From: JAMZMI01 sp963848175
GTDB taxonomy: Bacteria > Bacteroidota > Bacteroidia > Cytophagales > Cyclobacteriaceae
Direction: 5' to 3'
Assembly: GCA_963848175.1 (NCBI GenBank)
Contig: CAWKCO010000003.1
Span: 744,001 to 808,000 of the forward strand
Length of the DNA: 64,000 bases
The notes under the pieces are model-generated. The model saw only the letters and a list, made by a program, of their open reading frames with translations, searched no databases and was not told where the DNA came from. This document shows, one piece after another, positions 1-13,600 of this stretch (its first letter is position 1; each line of letters begins with the position of its first letter). The translations under genes were made by a program, and so were the position numbers.

Positions 1-249
1 GATCAGGATTTGTATGTAAAGAATAGTCTGGCTCGCGCACGCTCAACAGCGTCACTTATCCTAGAGATGGAAGGGTTGAGAAAATCCAACCTATCTTTAA
101 TTGCTTCGTTTCAAAATGAAACATTGGAAAAAAGGGGAACAGCAAGTGGTTGCACATTCACGGTTCGTGCATTGATTTTCATTCTTGCAGGGCATTTTCA
201 GCACCATTTTGATATTCTCCTGGATCGTTATCAACTTCAAACAAATTAG
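1..249 (+). CDS. DinB-family protein, C-terminal part (cut by window start)
   Basis: The frame is open from base 1 and stops at 247-249, so only the last 82 residues are visible. The end reads like the last helix of the DinB_2 four-helix bundle: a Gly-Thr-Ala-x-Gly turn, then a 'VRALIFILAGHFQHH' segment with the closely spaced histidines that bind metal in this fold, and an 'ILLDRYQ' tail. Family members are small metal-binding proteins, some of them thiol-dependent transferases; the substrate here is unknown. A TTG at position 10 could be read as a start but is internal to the domain. The next gene begins 8 bases downstream, suggesting a shared transcript. The family call is from pattern recall only. 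Confidence 0.6.
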   Translation, partial: DQDLYVKNSLARARSTASLILEMEGLRKSNLSLIASFQNETLEKRGTASGCTFTVRALIFILAGHFQHHFDILLDRYQLQTN

Positions 250-257
250 ACTGAATT

Positions 258-605
258 ATGAATTTTCTTATCAAACTGCTTATTTCCTCTTTGGCTGTGA
301 TTTTGGCTTCTTATCTGTTGCCAGGTGTGGCCGTAGACAATTTCTTGGCTGCTGTGCTGGTGGCGCTGGTTTTGTCATTACTCAATATCACATTAAAACC
401 ACTATTGGTTCTACTCACGATTCCATTGACGGTATTCACTCTGGGATTATTTCTGCTGGTAATTAATGCTGTGATTATATTAATAGCAGATGCTTTTGTT
501 CCAGGGTTTATGGTGGATGGTTTCTGGTGGGCTTTGCTCTTTAGTTTGATACTTGCGTTGATCAATTCTTTGCTTTCTGATCTTACGATGAGGGGCGAGA
601 GATAG
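258..605 (+). CDS. Small integral membrane protein, YvlD / phage-holin-4 family
   Basis: 115 residues, almost entirely hydrophobic, with four probable membrane segments at about 5-22, 27-48, 55-80 and 88-106. The pattern 'LNITLKPLLVLLTIPLTVF.LGLF' with a following 'VINA' is the hallmark of the PF04020 (YvlD, phage_holin_4_2, DUF360) family, and the length matches. The function of this family is unknown; the holin label comes from similarity and does not imply lysis. It starts at an ATG 8 bases after the DinB stop and is followed by a strong hairpin terminator, so it is the last gene of its transcript. Confidence 0.8.
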   Translation: MNFLIKLLISSLAVILASYLLPGVAVDNFLAAVLVALVLSLLNITLKPLLVLLTIPLTVFTLGLFLLVINAVIILIADAFVPGFMVDGFWWALLFSLILALINSLLSDLTMRGER

Positions 606-627
606 GTGTGAAATTTACTAATGAAAA

Positions 628-667
628 CAAAAACGGCGATGTGAAATGAATCACATCGCCGTTTTTG
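628..667. terminator. Bidirectional intrinsic terminator
   Basis: A perfect 17-bp inverted repeat with a 6-base loop (645-650). The arms begin CAAAAACGGCGATG and the far arm ends in GCCGTTTTTG, so the stem carries A-rich and T-rich ends on both strands. It lies between the convergent membrane-protein gene (stop 605) and the porP-like gene (stop 683) and can terminate both. Confidence 0.9.
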
Positions 668-682
668 TTTGTAGTTCTTTGC

Positions 683-1619
683 TTAGAAATATACCGGACA
701 CTGAGGATGCTTTCTGTAGTTGTGCAGTGTTATTCTATAGTTCAGCAATATTTCATGCGAGCCAGTAGTGGATTTTCCCAAGTCGGAGCTATTGGCATCA
801 TAGGCATATCCCACCCGAATGTTTTCGTTGAGGATGAGCTGTGCTAAAAACACAAATTCCCCTGAATTTCTTACTCCTAAGCCCTGCATAGGCGATGTTT
901 TCAAATATAAGCAAGCCAGTGAATTCATACGACAAGCGGCTTTCTTCCTGCTTACGAACAAGTACCGATGGACTTATTTTCACGCTATTCGATAATGGTA
1001 GAATAACACCTGAAGTAAAATAATAGTAGCGACTCTCTCTTCCTTCAGATGGTTTATTCAGTCCTTCTGCAGAAACGATATTCAGTGTTTTATTCTCAAT
1101 AATATAGGGAGCAGAAAGCCCAGCATAAAAATGAGGATTTGCAAAATAAACACCTAGTCCAACATTGGGAGTTGTTCTCACATTATTAAAAAGTAGGGGA
1201 TCGCCAGGATCTTTAACACTCAAGTCGTCGGGAGAGAATTTCCGATGGTCAAACCCACCTTGAATACCCATGGCCAGCACTCCCATGGAGGTGTGAATTT
1301 TATAGGCGTAACTGCTATATAAGGACGAACTAGTGTTTGCTCCTATTTTATCATGAGTAGCTGCTAATCCTACACCTATTTGGTTAGACATAAACGAATT
1401 ATGTACCGTAAAGGCGTTGAAAGTAGGGGCACCATCTATGTTCACCCATTGTTTTCGATGTACTACAATGGCAGAAAGTGTATTTAAACTACCTGCATAC
1501 GCAGGGTTTAGAAGCAGCCCATTGAATGGATAGGTAGACGTAAGCGCCCGCTGCTGTGCAGCGGCGCTATAGCCTATTGTGAATATGATTATTAGAATCT
1601 TAAATCTGAATAATTTCAT
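683..1619 (-). CDS. PorP/SprF-family outer-membrane protein (one frameshift)
   Basis: Type IX secretion-associated PorP/SprF barrel, about 310 residues when repaired. It has a signal peptide ending 'YSAAAQQ', the family signature 'FNGLLLNPAYAGS' close to the mature N terminus, the 'HRKQWVNIDGAP' strand, and a C-terminal 'GSHEILLNYRI' strand typical of the family. The frame breaks near 881-883: one extra base in a C run separates '...ENIAYAGL' from 'GVRNSGEFVFLAQ', and removing it restores a full-length protein. I choose ATG 1619 over GTG 1628 because the signal peptide then begins directly with basic residues. It lies 12 bases after the stop of the giant SprB-like gene and is probably co-transcribed. 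PorP/SprF proteins act as outer-membrane partners needed for secretion or anchoring of the neighbouring type-B-CTD protein; that this one serves the SprB-like protein is inferred from position. Confidence 0.85.
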
Positions 1620-1631
1620 CTTGAGCACAAA

Positions 1632-4600
1632 TTAACGAACTAATTCCAAATATCCCTGAATTGGTTCTGTTCCATCTCCTTTATCAATAATATAGAAGTA
1701 TGTTCCGGTAGGAAGCCTTCTTTCTCTACTTCCAACATTACTCACTCCCTCAAATTTATTCAAATCATTGTCGTATCGATCGATTTCATAAACTCTTGTA
1801 CCATCTCTATTGTAAATTTTCACATTATTGTCAGGGAAAAGATACAAACAGTCGATAAGGAAGAAGTCATTCTTACCATCATTGTTTTCAGTAATGACGT
1901 TATACACTTTAATAGCAGTTTTGATTTCAAACTCTGCTTCATATTCACAACCATTCAAAGCGGTGAATACTACGTTCCATAAACCTGGCTTAGCATCTAT
2001 CAACTTGGTCTCTCCAATTACTCTGTCTCCATCAGCTAGGTGTGTCCAAGTAACGCTAGTTACTCTATTAGGTTCTAAGAATACTACTTCTCCTGTACCC
2101 GTAAACTGGTTCTTTTCTCCATTCAATGTTCTGAGACAGATAGATGATGTAGCTTTTACTTCGAATACAGGATCTGTAATGTTAAAGTCTATTCTAACCA
2201 TCGCTGTGTCTGAAATACATCCAGTATTGATCGACGTTGCTACCACTTTGTAGTTACCTGAATCAAGATGTAATGTGCTCATTTCCTTCAAATAGAATCT
2301 TGTTACCTGTCATTGATGTCAAATCCAATGGAAGATGTAGCCGTCTGTTTCTCCACCTACGGTAGCAATTGCATGACCATTGGTCTCGGTACAGCTGGTT
2401 CTGTGTTGGATGATATTTACAGAAGGAGTAGGAATTTCCAAGCTTCGGTCTTCTACAGTCACTTGCTGTTCTGATATACAACCCGTTATCAGATCAGTAG
2501 CTCGGACGGTGTAAACACCTGACCAAAGTTTGTTTAAAGAATTTCCGGTAGTTAATGAGTCTCCACTAGTCCCTGCTCCGGCAAACCAATCAAATCTATA
2601 TCGACTTCTGTTTTCCGTAGGGAAACCAATTTTAAGACTACCATCAGCAAATTCTGGTAGACAAGCGGTAAGATGGTTGATTACTACAACATTGAAGAGA
2701 GGGCCATTGGCATCCGATTCAACAACCACCTTCTTACGTAGCGGCTCACAACCTGGGTCTGTAAGGTCTCTCATAAAGACTGTGTAAGTGCCACCAGGAA
2801 TGCTATCATAAAGCGTCCCTATATTCACAGCCTGTGTATAATCAGGCTCAGAGAAGCTAGGCGCAAACTCACCCTCATACCAATAGTAGTGCGAAGTCGA
2901 TCAGATTTTTTCCTCTTAAAGCCAAATTCATCCTTGGATAGGTTTAATCTGACTGAAGCCTGTCCATTAAACGAAATGATAGGAATCAATTCAGAATTGT
3001 AACAAACCGTATTGGCGGTAGATGAAGTGCTAAGTAAATCTTCTGATTTAGACTTATCTAATAGATCGTTAATCATCGGGATAGTCTTGGATTGCATACA
3101 TCCTGTTGCTACTTCTGTCACGTTCACGGTGTAGCTACCTGCCGCCAGTCCAGTGACAACAGGATTGTTCGTTTCAATAACAGAACCATCCGCATCCGCG
3201 ATCCATTCAAAGGTATATAGCGCAGTGTCATCAGAACCATCTGCAGTAACACTAAACGCACCGTTTGGATTGGTAGGATCACAGTTCATCTGAAGTGTGA
3301 AGCTGACTAATTCAACATCTGGAGCTTGAGATAAATCCTCAAGTACAACTTGGTAGAATTTAGATGAGCAACCCGTAGCTATGCTGGTAGCACCTACGTA
3401 ATAACTTCCTGGTGTCACATTGAAACCAGTCGCTGCACTTAGGATAGGACTTGCCCCTGTTTGAATAGGAGTAGGGTTTCCAACTGTAGGATCCACGTTA
3501 TAGAAAGTGAATGTGTAATCCGAAAGCACACCTTTGTTCATCTGAGTGACTTCAAAGAAACCATCTGATGGTACACAAGTAGTAATGTTGGCAGAATCTA
3601 CAGCCATGATCTGAAGCAACTCAGGGGCATTCTCAATGATAAATTTAGCAGCACTACTGGTACAGCCCACAGATGTGTTTGTAACTGTCACCTCGTATGT
3701 GCCAGCGTATACACTGCTCAATGTATCATTGGTACTGATTTCAACACCAGATTCATCTTTCCATGAGAAGGTATATCCAATAGGGTTCGTATTATTATCA
3801 GCAATGGCCACAATGCTCGCATTGGCTATGGTGCCTGTTATTGAGCAAGTGGAGTCTGCTGAAATCAATGCGATGTTAACTACAGGGATAAATGGTTTAT
3901 CGACAATCGTGAAAGCTCCTTTATCAGATTCACAGTTGGAGTCTGTTCTTCTGATAGAAGCTACATAGTCTCCAGCACTCAGACTATCCAACTGAAATGG
4001 CGTAGAAGGATCGGCATCAGTAATGAGCGTAGTTCCATCAGCAGCATACCATACCGCTTCATAATCAGTATTAAGTGAGATAGAATCTAATTCAACTCCT
4101 TGGTACAGCACTTCCAGAATCTCAAAAGACCCATTACCAGGAGTAAGACATGTCAGGTTGTTATTCCTCTGATCGACATTGATATCTGGATAGTCTGGAT
4201 CATTACCTACTTGCACGCTTTGAGTACTTATACAACCTGTGGTATTATTAGTAATCTCCACTGTATATGTGCCTTCAGGTAAATCCTCAATTCTAGCGTT
4301 CGTATCTGTCACTGTAGGTAAACTTACATTCACCTCACTACCAGCTGCTGCGCTTGCGCCTACATACCATTGGTAAGTATAGTTTGCGGTTGGAGGTGTG
4401 TTACCATCTAGCGTCAAGATTTCAATTTCACCAAGTGCTACGGTACCACTACAGTTAGCATCAGGATTTACATATAGTGAATCAATCACTGGATCAATGC
4501 TATTGTCAAGAATGATAACCTCTAAAGCAACACCCACGCATCCTGTGGAGGTAAGACTTAGTTCAAACTTATAAGTATCTGCACTCAAATTAGACCATGT

Positions 4601-7600
4601 TGTTGTAGAAGTAGCAGCAGGGAATGTTGGATTGTAATCCGCACCGTTACCATCTATATCAGAGCCATTTTGAGAGAACACTCTCCATGTGAACAAACTC
4701 AAATCTGTTTGCGCTATGCTGTTTATTGTGATGTCGCTCGCATTCAAAGTAATGCTTCCATTGCTTGGGCTACTACACAAGGTGTTAGCCACGATCTGAT
4801 CTGCCGGAATATTCACAACAGGGTAGCTCAGGCTGTCACCTAGTTCATAAGTAAAGTTCATGGTACAGCCAGAAGTAACGTCAGTTACCACGCCAGTGTA
4901 GAATCCATCAGAAAGATCACTTAAAGTGAATACGTTGGCACCACCTGGATTTGTAGCTGTACCAGTAGCAGCACCCGAAGTTGGGAGCTGACCTTCTTTC
5001 CAATCTACTGTGAAACTGTGGCTAGCAGGGGCTAATGTCACTGTTATAGATCCATTTCCACTTGCGGTACAACTACTGTTTTGAGTGATCGATTCACCCG
5101 TTACCGTTGGGTAGACTATCGATTCATCGATTACAAACTGTTTTTGCAGCGACTCACAAAGGTATGTTTTGTGTGTGGCTTGGATATAATAAGTACCAGC
5201 AGCCAAACCTTGCAGATCAGTATCTGTAGAGACAGTAGTGATACTTACATTGTTCGAATTGAACAACTCAAGGTCATAAACTCCTAGAATAGTAGCTAGC
5301 GTACCGTTGGTACTGCTATTTGCACCCAATCTGGTCAAGTTCACAGCATTCACCACCACAGATCCATTCGACGTACAGTTGGTTTGTGCTGTAGGCACAA
5401 GATCCAGAGCTATGTTGAATGTAGCATCTTGACTGATGGTTTTTGCCACGTTGAAACTACAATTGTTATTAGGAGATGCATTGTCCGTAACTACTACATA
5501 ATAGGCTCCTGCATAAAGTCCAGTAATGGTGGACGTTTTTGAGGTACTAGCTGGGTTGCTTAATGTATGGCAGGTGTGTAACCTGCTGTGGCTATTGCGC
5601 CATCAGCTAAGAGGTCGGCAGTTCCTGATGTAATCGTACCTGCATACCATTGTACTGTGTAGTTAGCGTCTGCGTCTGGTGTAGTGATTGTTACGGTCAT
5701 TGAGCCATCTGCAGCAGCTGGTTCACAGCCCGTATTTATTTGATTCACAACCAAACTCAAAGCAGGTTTCACAGCAGTGTTTTTGATTGCTACATTTCGC
5801 GTATTAGAAACACAACCAGAGGTACCATCAGACACTCTTACCGTATAAGCTCCCTCACTCAAGGTAGCGGCTGTGCTAGGGAAGATAGCAGCGGTACCAC
5901 TGTTAGCAAATGCAACGAATGCATTCGTGCCAGTATCAAACAACTCAAAAGTATAAGTTGACAGAGTGGCTGCATCAGTAATGTCTGCACCGTTTAGCTT
6001 AATTGTATTAACGGTGATCTGTCCTGATTTAGGACTACAATCTGTTACATCCGTTAGTGTCAAACCACCTACAGGGATGGAAATCACATCTTTGATATCT
6101 TTTATCTCTATGATGATCTCACCACTACATCCATTTCCAGGAGATGCAGTAGACGTTGCGATGACAGTGTAGAAGCCAGGGGTTAGTCCTGTTTGCTCAT
6201 CTCCACCAGCGCTTGCTGCATTGTCACCGGCTAGTCCATTTACAAAGCGTTTTGTAACATCAGCAGTTCCTTTACCTCTATACCACTGGAAGGTGTATTC
6301 GTCAAGGTCTCTTGGGCTACTAGCTGGCACTTCGATGTGATCGCAGCTGTACCGTTTGCAAGAGCAGTTGACAGGCGGTATTGTCCGTCATTGCTTCAGA
6401 TAGTATAGGGAGGACAGGTGTTGTATTCACCTTGATCTCAGTCAAATCCGAAGTACATCCTGACGATATAAGCGTTGCTTGGGCAAAATAGCTTCCTTGA
6501 CCTAGGTCAGAGAAAGTAACATTGCTTCCCGCATTTACCACTTTCGTTCCTGCAATTGCATTCGATGAGTTGTACAACACGATTTCAAAATCATCTATCG
6601 TGGTAACTCCACCACCCGTAATTTGTACATCTGTGATAGTGATGACACCTGAGTTAGAGCTATTGCAATCTGGTACATTAGCAACGGTAACATCTGTTGC
6701 TAAATCGAATGAAATCACTTCGAAATCAGATTCAATGGTAATTGCAGCTTGCGAAACGCAGGCATTGTTAGGATTACCATTGTCAGTAATCTCTACCCAA
6801 TAGACACCATCGGCTACAGCTGATATCGAGCTAGTAGAAGTGTGAGTGATAACACCTCCTACTGGGGTAGTGATATCATCCATTTCTCCTTTGTACCACT
6901 GGAAGTCGTAGTTAGTTGCACAGACGATGTAACCGTTACAGTAGCACCACCTGTGTATACAGCAGCCCCAGAGTCATCACAAGTAGTATTGGCCTGATCT
7001 TGTACGATTGTTACCGCAGGGTCCGTAGTATTCGGGATTACGAGTACTTTTTCAAAGTTAGACTCACAACCAGAACCAGAAGTGGAAGTGGCCTGCACGT
7101 AGTAGGTACCTTCTGGTACATTGCTTACTGTGTTAGCCACAAAGTCGTAAGTACCAACGTGGTAGCAAAAGCGTCATCTAAAGGCTGAAAGTATAATTAC
7201 CAGTAGCATCAGCGCTAAATCCAGTACTTAGGTTGTCAAGAAGCACACCAGTTACAGTGATCGTTGCATTGTCAGGATCACAATCGTCGATTGTTACATC
7301 AGGCACTTGAGCTGCTAGAGATATTTCATCTGCATCGTTGGTGATCGTTCTAGTGATAGAAGTAGAGCAACCTCTACCTTTTCCGTTGAGAGCAGCGACA
7401 TCTTGCGCTTCTACTTCGATTACATATTCACCAGCTTCCAGATTAGCTTTTGTATTAGCACCAGCGGCAGATGCAAATAGAAGTACATTGTCTTTGAACC
7501 AAGTGAAGTTGAAGTTATTTACGTCAAGATCAGGACCAAGATCTGGATCAGCAATTGTGATCGTAATCTCACCGTCTCCTCCAGTACAGTAGGTGTCTAC

Positions 7601-10600
7601 CAAAGTAGAACCAGCTGTAGAAAGATAGGATCGTTGTAGCTTTCAGGAACAGTTACAGGGATCAATGCACCAGAGTTACAGTTAGTCACTGTACCGATAT
7701 TTCTATTGATGTAGATGAAATAGTCTCCAGCCTCAAGGTTGGTGAATTCCACATCGTCAGTAGCCAAGATTTGCGTAGCAGTAGCAACAGGCACACCAAT
7801 GGTAGCAGGAGAGGTGTAAAGCTCTACTGTGAAGTTTGCAAAAACGTCTGTTACAGTAGTTGTTGCACCATCCTCGTCAGTGAGTACTACAGAAAGGATA
7901 GAGATACTACCAGAACCATTGTTAGTAGAGCAGTCTTCGTCACCTACGATGGTTACTTGAGAAGCTGTAGCAACATCTACAGAAGGTGTCTCGAAATTAG
8001 ACTCAAGTGTATATTCTATAATAGAAGAACATCCTTTTCCATTACTTGAAGGATCAGACACTTCCACCCAATAGGTACCAGCGACTAAGTCAGTTAGTGT
8101 ATGCTGCGCAGTAACTGAAGTGAAGGATCCTAAATCCGCTGAGCTTCCAGCTCCATCGGCAGCCAATCCTTTATACCATTGGTAAGAGTAGTCAGTACTT
8201 CCTCCTGCGTTATCAACCACTACCGTGATTCTACCGTCAGCAATACCAGAACAAATAGTATTCTCAGCGGTTTCTGCTGGGAGGCCACTAATTGACAGTT
8301 CAGGAGTCAATTTACTATTATCAATAGTTACTTCTCTCACTGGTGATTGACATCCAGAAGTGGCATTTTCAGCAAGGATATAGAATGTACCAGCATCTAG
8401 ATTTGCGATGTTTACATCGGCTTCTGTACTTAGCTAGGGAAGAAAGTGTAATGTCTGAGTAGATCAAAAACTCATAAGTAGCATTAAGGGTAGCTACGTT
8501 TGTTTCTGGCGAGCCGTCATTGTTTATTTCTACTCCAGTGATTGTGATTGTTCCATTATCGCTAGTGGCGCAATCAAAGTCTGCGGTAGACGAAAGTGTC
8601 ATATTAGTCACTTCATCCAAATCATCAGCAATGTGAATGTTTTCTCACTTGCACACTGATCGTTGTTTGGATTCGTATCGAGCACTTTCAAAGTGTAAAG
8701 TCCACCTTCAGTTCCGCTGATACGTGTTCCAGCTGCGTCTGTAACTAATGTTCCATCTGTTCCGTCCACAAAGAGTGTTGTACTTGTAGCATCACCAACA
8801 TACCATTCAATAGTATATTCGGTGGCGTTATTAGCATTTGCCAAGGTTACATCCACACCGCCAGTACGTCCATCTGTTAGTTGCTCCTTTACAACCTGTA
8901 TTATCGGTTTTAGTGAAAGTGTTAAGATCAGGGTTCGTTGTTATTTTCTTAATAATAACAGTAGTAGGCTCATATTCGCATTCTTTGGTGTCGTCATAAG
9001 CAGCTATTTCATAGCTTCCTGCAGTAAGACTGCTAAATGAATTGGTAGAAGCATCTGGTGTGGTGTCACTTAAAGTAGCACCTGAGTACAATCTCAACCT
9101 AAGGTTAGGATTACTCGCTACTGTGTTCGCCCAAGTGTTATTTGCACCATTTACAGAAATATGAAGTCACTTCTATTGCTCCACTGTTGAGAGGAGAGCA
9201 ATTAAGTACATCTGTAGTTACGATATCCAGCGCCAAATCAGTAGTAATATCATCTGGATCATCGCTAATGAAGAAGGTAAACACACCCTTACAGCCCCAT
9301 TCTTTCTCGGTAGCTGGCCCTTCTTGTTTTGTGACAATGACAGAGTAAGTCTGATCACCAGGTAAGCCCGATACTTGACTTCCGTTTGGATTAAAGGAAA
9401 CTGTAGAGTTGAACGAAGCATCTAAATTTACACGACTTCCAGAAGCTGTATCTGTACCCACAATCCAGTCAAAATTATAAACTGTTCCGGTAGTAACATC
9501 ATCAATAATGCCTCCTCTTGTTATTTGTTTTAACGTGATTGCATCCATTGTATGCCGAAGTTTCACAACTGGTATTGTTCACGAAGGTGATGTCAGCAGC
9601 ATTGGTTTGATCTATTTCAAAAACATTCGATTCATCTTGAATGGTCACGGTAATAGGAGGAGAGTAGCAGAAATCTTCGCCTTCTTTGGCTGCAACGATC
9701 GCATATTCACCAGCAGTCAATCCAGTGAATTTATATTCTCCTAATCTATCATTTGTAGTTGCTTCAGTTATGATACTACCAGGTAAGGCATCATCCATCA
9801 CCTGCTTTGGCTTGTAATAAAGCGACGACTTCTTCCAGCAGCAGTTCCCCAAGTACCATTTACGCCGTTCATCCATGACAGGAAGAGGGTTTAGATTTGC
9901 GGTTGGGTAAAGGAACAGTTGGAATTGATCCTGAGTACCACCATTTGAAGCTGGGATTCTAAGTGTTACAGTTATTTCACCTGTAGCACCTCCAGAGCCA
10001 CCTACTCCACTACCGTCAGCATAAGGTCGACAGTTAAATGACTCTATGTCCACTATCGGATCTACATCCACTCGCTGTACCTCTTCCCAGTAAAGAACGA
10101 AAGTCTCTTCATAAGCACACATTGTTGTGTTAACATTTAGTTGCTCGGATAGTATAAGTATCATTGATTAGACCTGATATTTTATATTCATTGGAGCCAT
10201 TATCAAAACCATCTCCTTCACCAAAGGTGGCTGGGTCGGAAGTGAAATCAGCAGCACCACTCAAGTCTGTAGAACTCTTATAAACTTCAAATGTGTATTG
10301 GCCATTTGCAGCATCACTTGTAGCTTCAATTCTCAATTCACCAGTTGCACCATTACAATCCCCTGGTTGGGTAGCAAAAACTGTTATATCTATTTGTGAA
10401 TGCAGCATCAATTCCTATGGTTGCTGGTTTGAACCCAGAAACACAACCTGTGGCAATGTGAGTCAGTCTTATGTAATAATCGGCTAATGCAGGGTCTGTC
10501 TCTACATCTTCGGCATTTGTTATTTCATTTAAGCCTGTACCTGTAGCATGCACAGTTGTTTTATCAGACTTATACCATGTCCATGTGTAATCATCTTTAT

Positions 10601-13600
10601 CGAAACCACCATTTAGATTCGCTGTTATGACACCATCATATGGAGAACAAGTAAAGGATATCTGTGACGGAGAAACCAGAAATCACATTGTCAATAACAA
10701 TAGGGTCACCTGGCTCACCTAATATCTCAAATTGCTTGGTAGTAACGCAGCGAGAAGACGTCTTGCTTACCTCAACGGAATATATACCAGGAGCAAGATT
10801 GGTTAAAGCTTCAGTTGTTTCTGTTGCTATTAAGCCTGTAGGAATTCCGGTAATTGGTCCTTTATACCACTTATAAGTATAGTTGGCTGGTGCCGCCAGC
10901 ACCATCAGGGTCTAACGTAATTGAACCAGTAGGATTGTTTACCTGATCGCAACTTTTCGAATCAGTTTTTGTAAAATTCCCAATGATAACAGGGAAATCA
11001 TGAGCTTCACCAATAGTGAATGATTCCAGATCGGAAAAACATTCAGATGCGTCATTCTCAATTCTTACTTTATAGTCTCCTTCATTGAAAAGGGCATAAG
11101 TTGGAGAAGCACCACGGGCTATCACTGTTGTCCCATCATTTTGATACCAATGAGAACGTATAACCAGCCAATCCTGCCACCCGGTATTGCTGTTACAACA
11201 CCGTTGATTTTCAAGTGAGGTGACTGTTGCAGAGCCATTGAAAGGACTTCGAACAGTTCTTGTTGGTAATAGTTGCTGATATCTGTAGCAGGATTTACAA
11301 TATCCAAGATAAAAATATCATCAAGAACGCCATACGAGAAGTTGTAAGCACATCCTAGGTTTTGTCCAGCTTTGTCTGTTATTGCTACCCAATACGTTCC
11401 GCCATTTAAGTTTGACACGGTATTTGATCCAGTGGCAGTTACCGGTGCTCCAATAGGGGAGCTGGTATTGTTTAAAACACCACGGTACCATTGGAATTCA
11501 TAGTCGCCAGTCAGGTTAATTGTAGCTGTAATGCTACCATTAGGATTAGTACAGTTTGTGTTGTTCGCCGAACTGAAAGTTACAGTCGGAGTAGTTCTTG
11601 AATCTACGATTTTCACTTCAAGCAATGCGGAATTACACGCTTGAGCATTGGTAGCTTGTACCTGATATGTAGCATTCGGCAAAGTACCAATGAAAGGATC
11701 ACCCGTTCCATTTGTAGCTGTGATGTTGCTATTCAATGTCAAATCACTATTGAGTAACTTGAAAGTATATCCAGAAGCCAGAGCAGCGGCTCCATCTACA
11801 CTGACACCATTTACCGTCAAACTTTCTACAGTGATAGATCCATTGATAGGATCACATTGTGTTTGATTGGTTTTGGAAGCGACCACAACAATATTTGCAG
11901 GCTTGTTTTCAACTTTAGCAGCAAAATCAGCAGAACAACCAATATTCGCACCGTTATTGTCCGTTACTCTCACCCAATAGTCACCCGCATTAAGTCCATC
12001 TATTTATCCAAGGAGTAGTAGGAGCAATTGTTACATACAGAACTATTGGTCATACTACCATTATCAAGTAGAGTCAGACGTATTTCCTATTGCACCAAAA
12101 TACCATTGGTAAGTATGGTTAGCTATGGTCCATCAGGCCAACGTAGCAGTTACTTCAATAGCACCTCCAGGAGTAGCACTACAGCTTACATTATCAGTTT
12201 TGGTAAGTGTAGCTGTAGGTTTTACACTACCATCTGTGATATTGAAAGGATAAGTGGCTTTACATTTGGTTACCGTGTTTTCAGCAACGACTGTATATGC
12301 TCCCACACTCATTCCAGTATGAGTATTTACGGCAATGTCCGTGTTGATTTGCACATTAGGATTGGTATTGTTGTAGAAATAATAGTTGTAAGTAGCAAGC
12401 TACAATATCACCACCCACGCTATTTACAGTTAAAGACCCATTGTCGAGTGCACTACAATTATTGGCATTGACTTTAGTCACATTAGCCGCTGCGATTGTC
12501 AGGGTAGGCGTATTTGGTGTCAAGTCATAAGTAGCCGTAGAGAAACAGCCAAGGTTTGTTGTAGTCTTATCAGTAACGACTGCAACATAAGTACCAGCAG
12601 GTACTTCCGATAATGTAGCTCTGTTAGCTGAGAAGGTCGGCAGTCCATTGGCAGCAGCATCAGCCGTACCATTGGCGATGGATATTTCATTGGCCGGAGT
12701 TACACTACCAGCATACCAAAGGATTTCATATTCAGCTGGATTTGTGAGGTTGAGTACCAGTTGACCATTCGGACTTGCTGCCCCATCACAAGTAGTAGGT
12801 CTTGTTTGTGAAGCAGGAGTGAACGAGATGGTAGGATTTGTCGTTGACGGATTGATTTCAACAAGCTGTCTGTTAGAAGCGCAATTCACATTGTTTTTTG
12901 CTTCTAAGTAGAAAGAGCTTACTTCCAGATCTGAGAACGTAAACGTAGTTGCATTCCAATTTGCACTAGCACTGTTGTATGTAGGTACAGTAGCAACCGC
13001 AGTAGGATAGAGCGCATAGGTATAGTCTGCTCGTGTGACACCAGTCACAGCCACTCCATTAGCTGTAAACGAGTTGATCGTTACTGATCCGTTTTCAGGT
13101 GTACAGTTGGTTGAAGGATTTACAGTTAAGCCCGCATTTGAGAGCACGATGTTTGCAGGCTTGTTTTCAACTTTAGCAGCAAAATCAGCAGAACAACCAA
13201 TGTTCGCACCGTCATTATCCGTTACTCTCACCCAATAGTCACCCGCATTAAGTCCATCTATTTTCCAAGGAGTAGTAGGAGCAATTGTTACATCAGAACT
13301 ATTGGTTAAACTACCATCTATCAGTTGGTCAGATGTATTTCCTATTGCACCAAAATACCATTCGTATGTATGGTTAGCAATGGTTGCATCAGGGGAAGTT
13401 GCAGTTACTTCTATAGCTCCACTTGGCGTAGTGCTACAGCTTACATTATCTGTTTTTGTAAGTGTGGCAGTCGGATCCTGGTGTGCATTTCCAATACCAA
13501 AATTCTTCGCTGGGAATTCACATCCTGTGAGGGTGTTAATTGGAACAATAGAATAGCTACTCTCAGATAACCCGGTGATAGTCGCTGAAGTAGATGTCTT

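Noticed and set aside
2319..11973. About 18 separate minus-strand genes in the SprB region
   Set aside because: Each fragment carries the same SprB repeat pattern, and neighbours join when one or two bases are removed; none has a signal peptide or plausible start. They are treated as one gene.
12028..12471. A 147-codon plus-strand ORF opposite the SprB repeats
   Set aside because: Its Ser/Cys/Tyr-rich sequence is the reverse reading of repeat codons, and similar shadows occur opposite other repeats.
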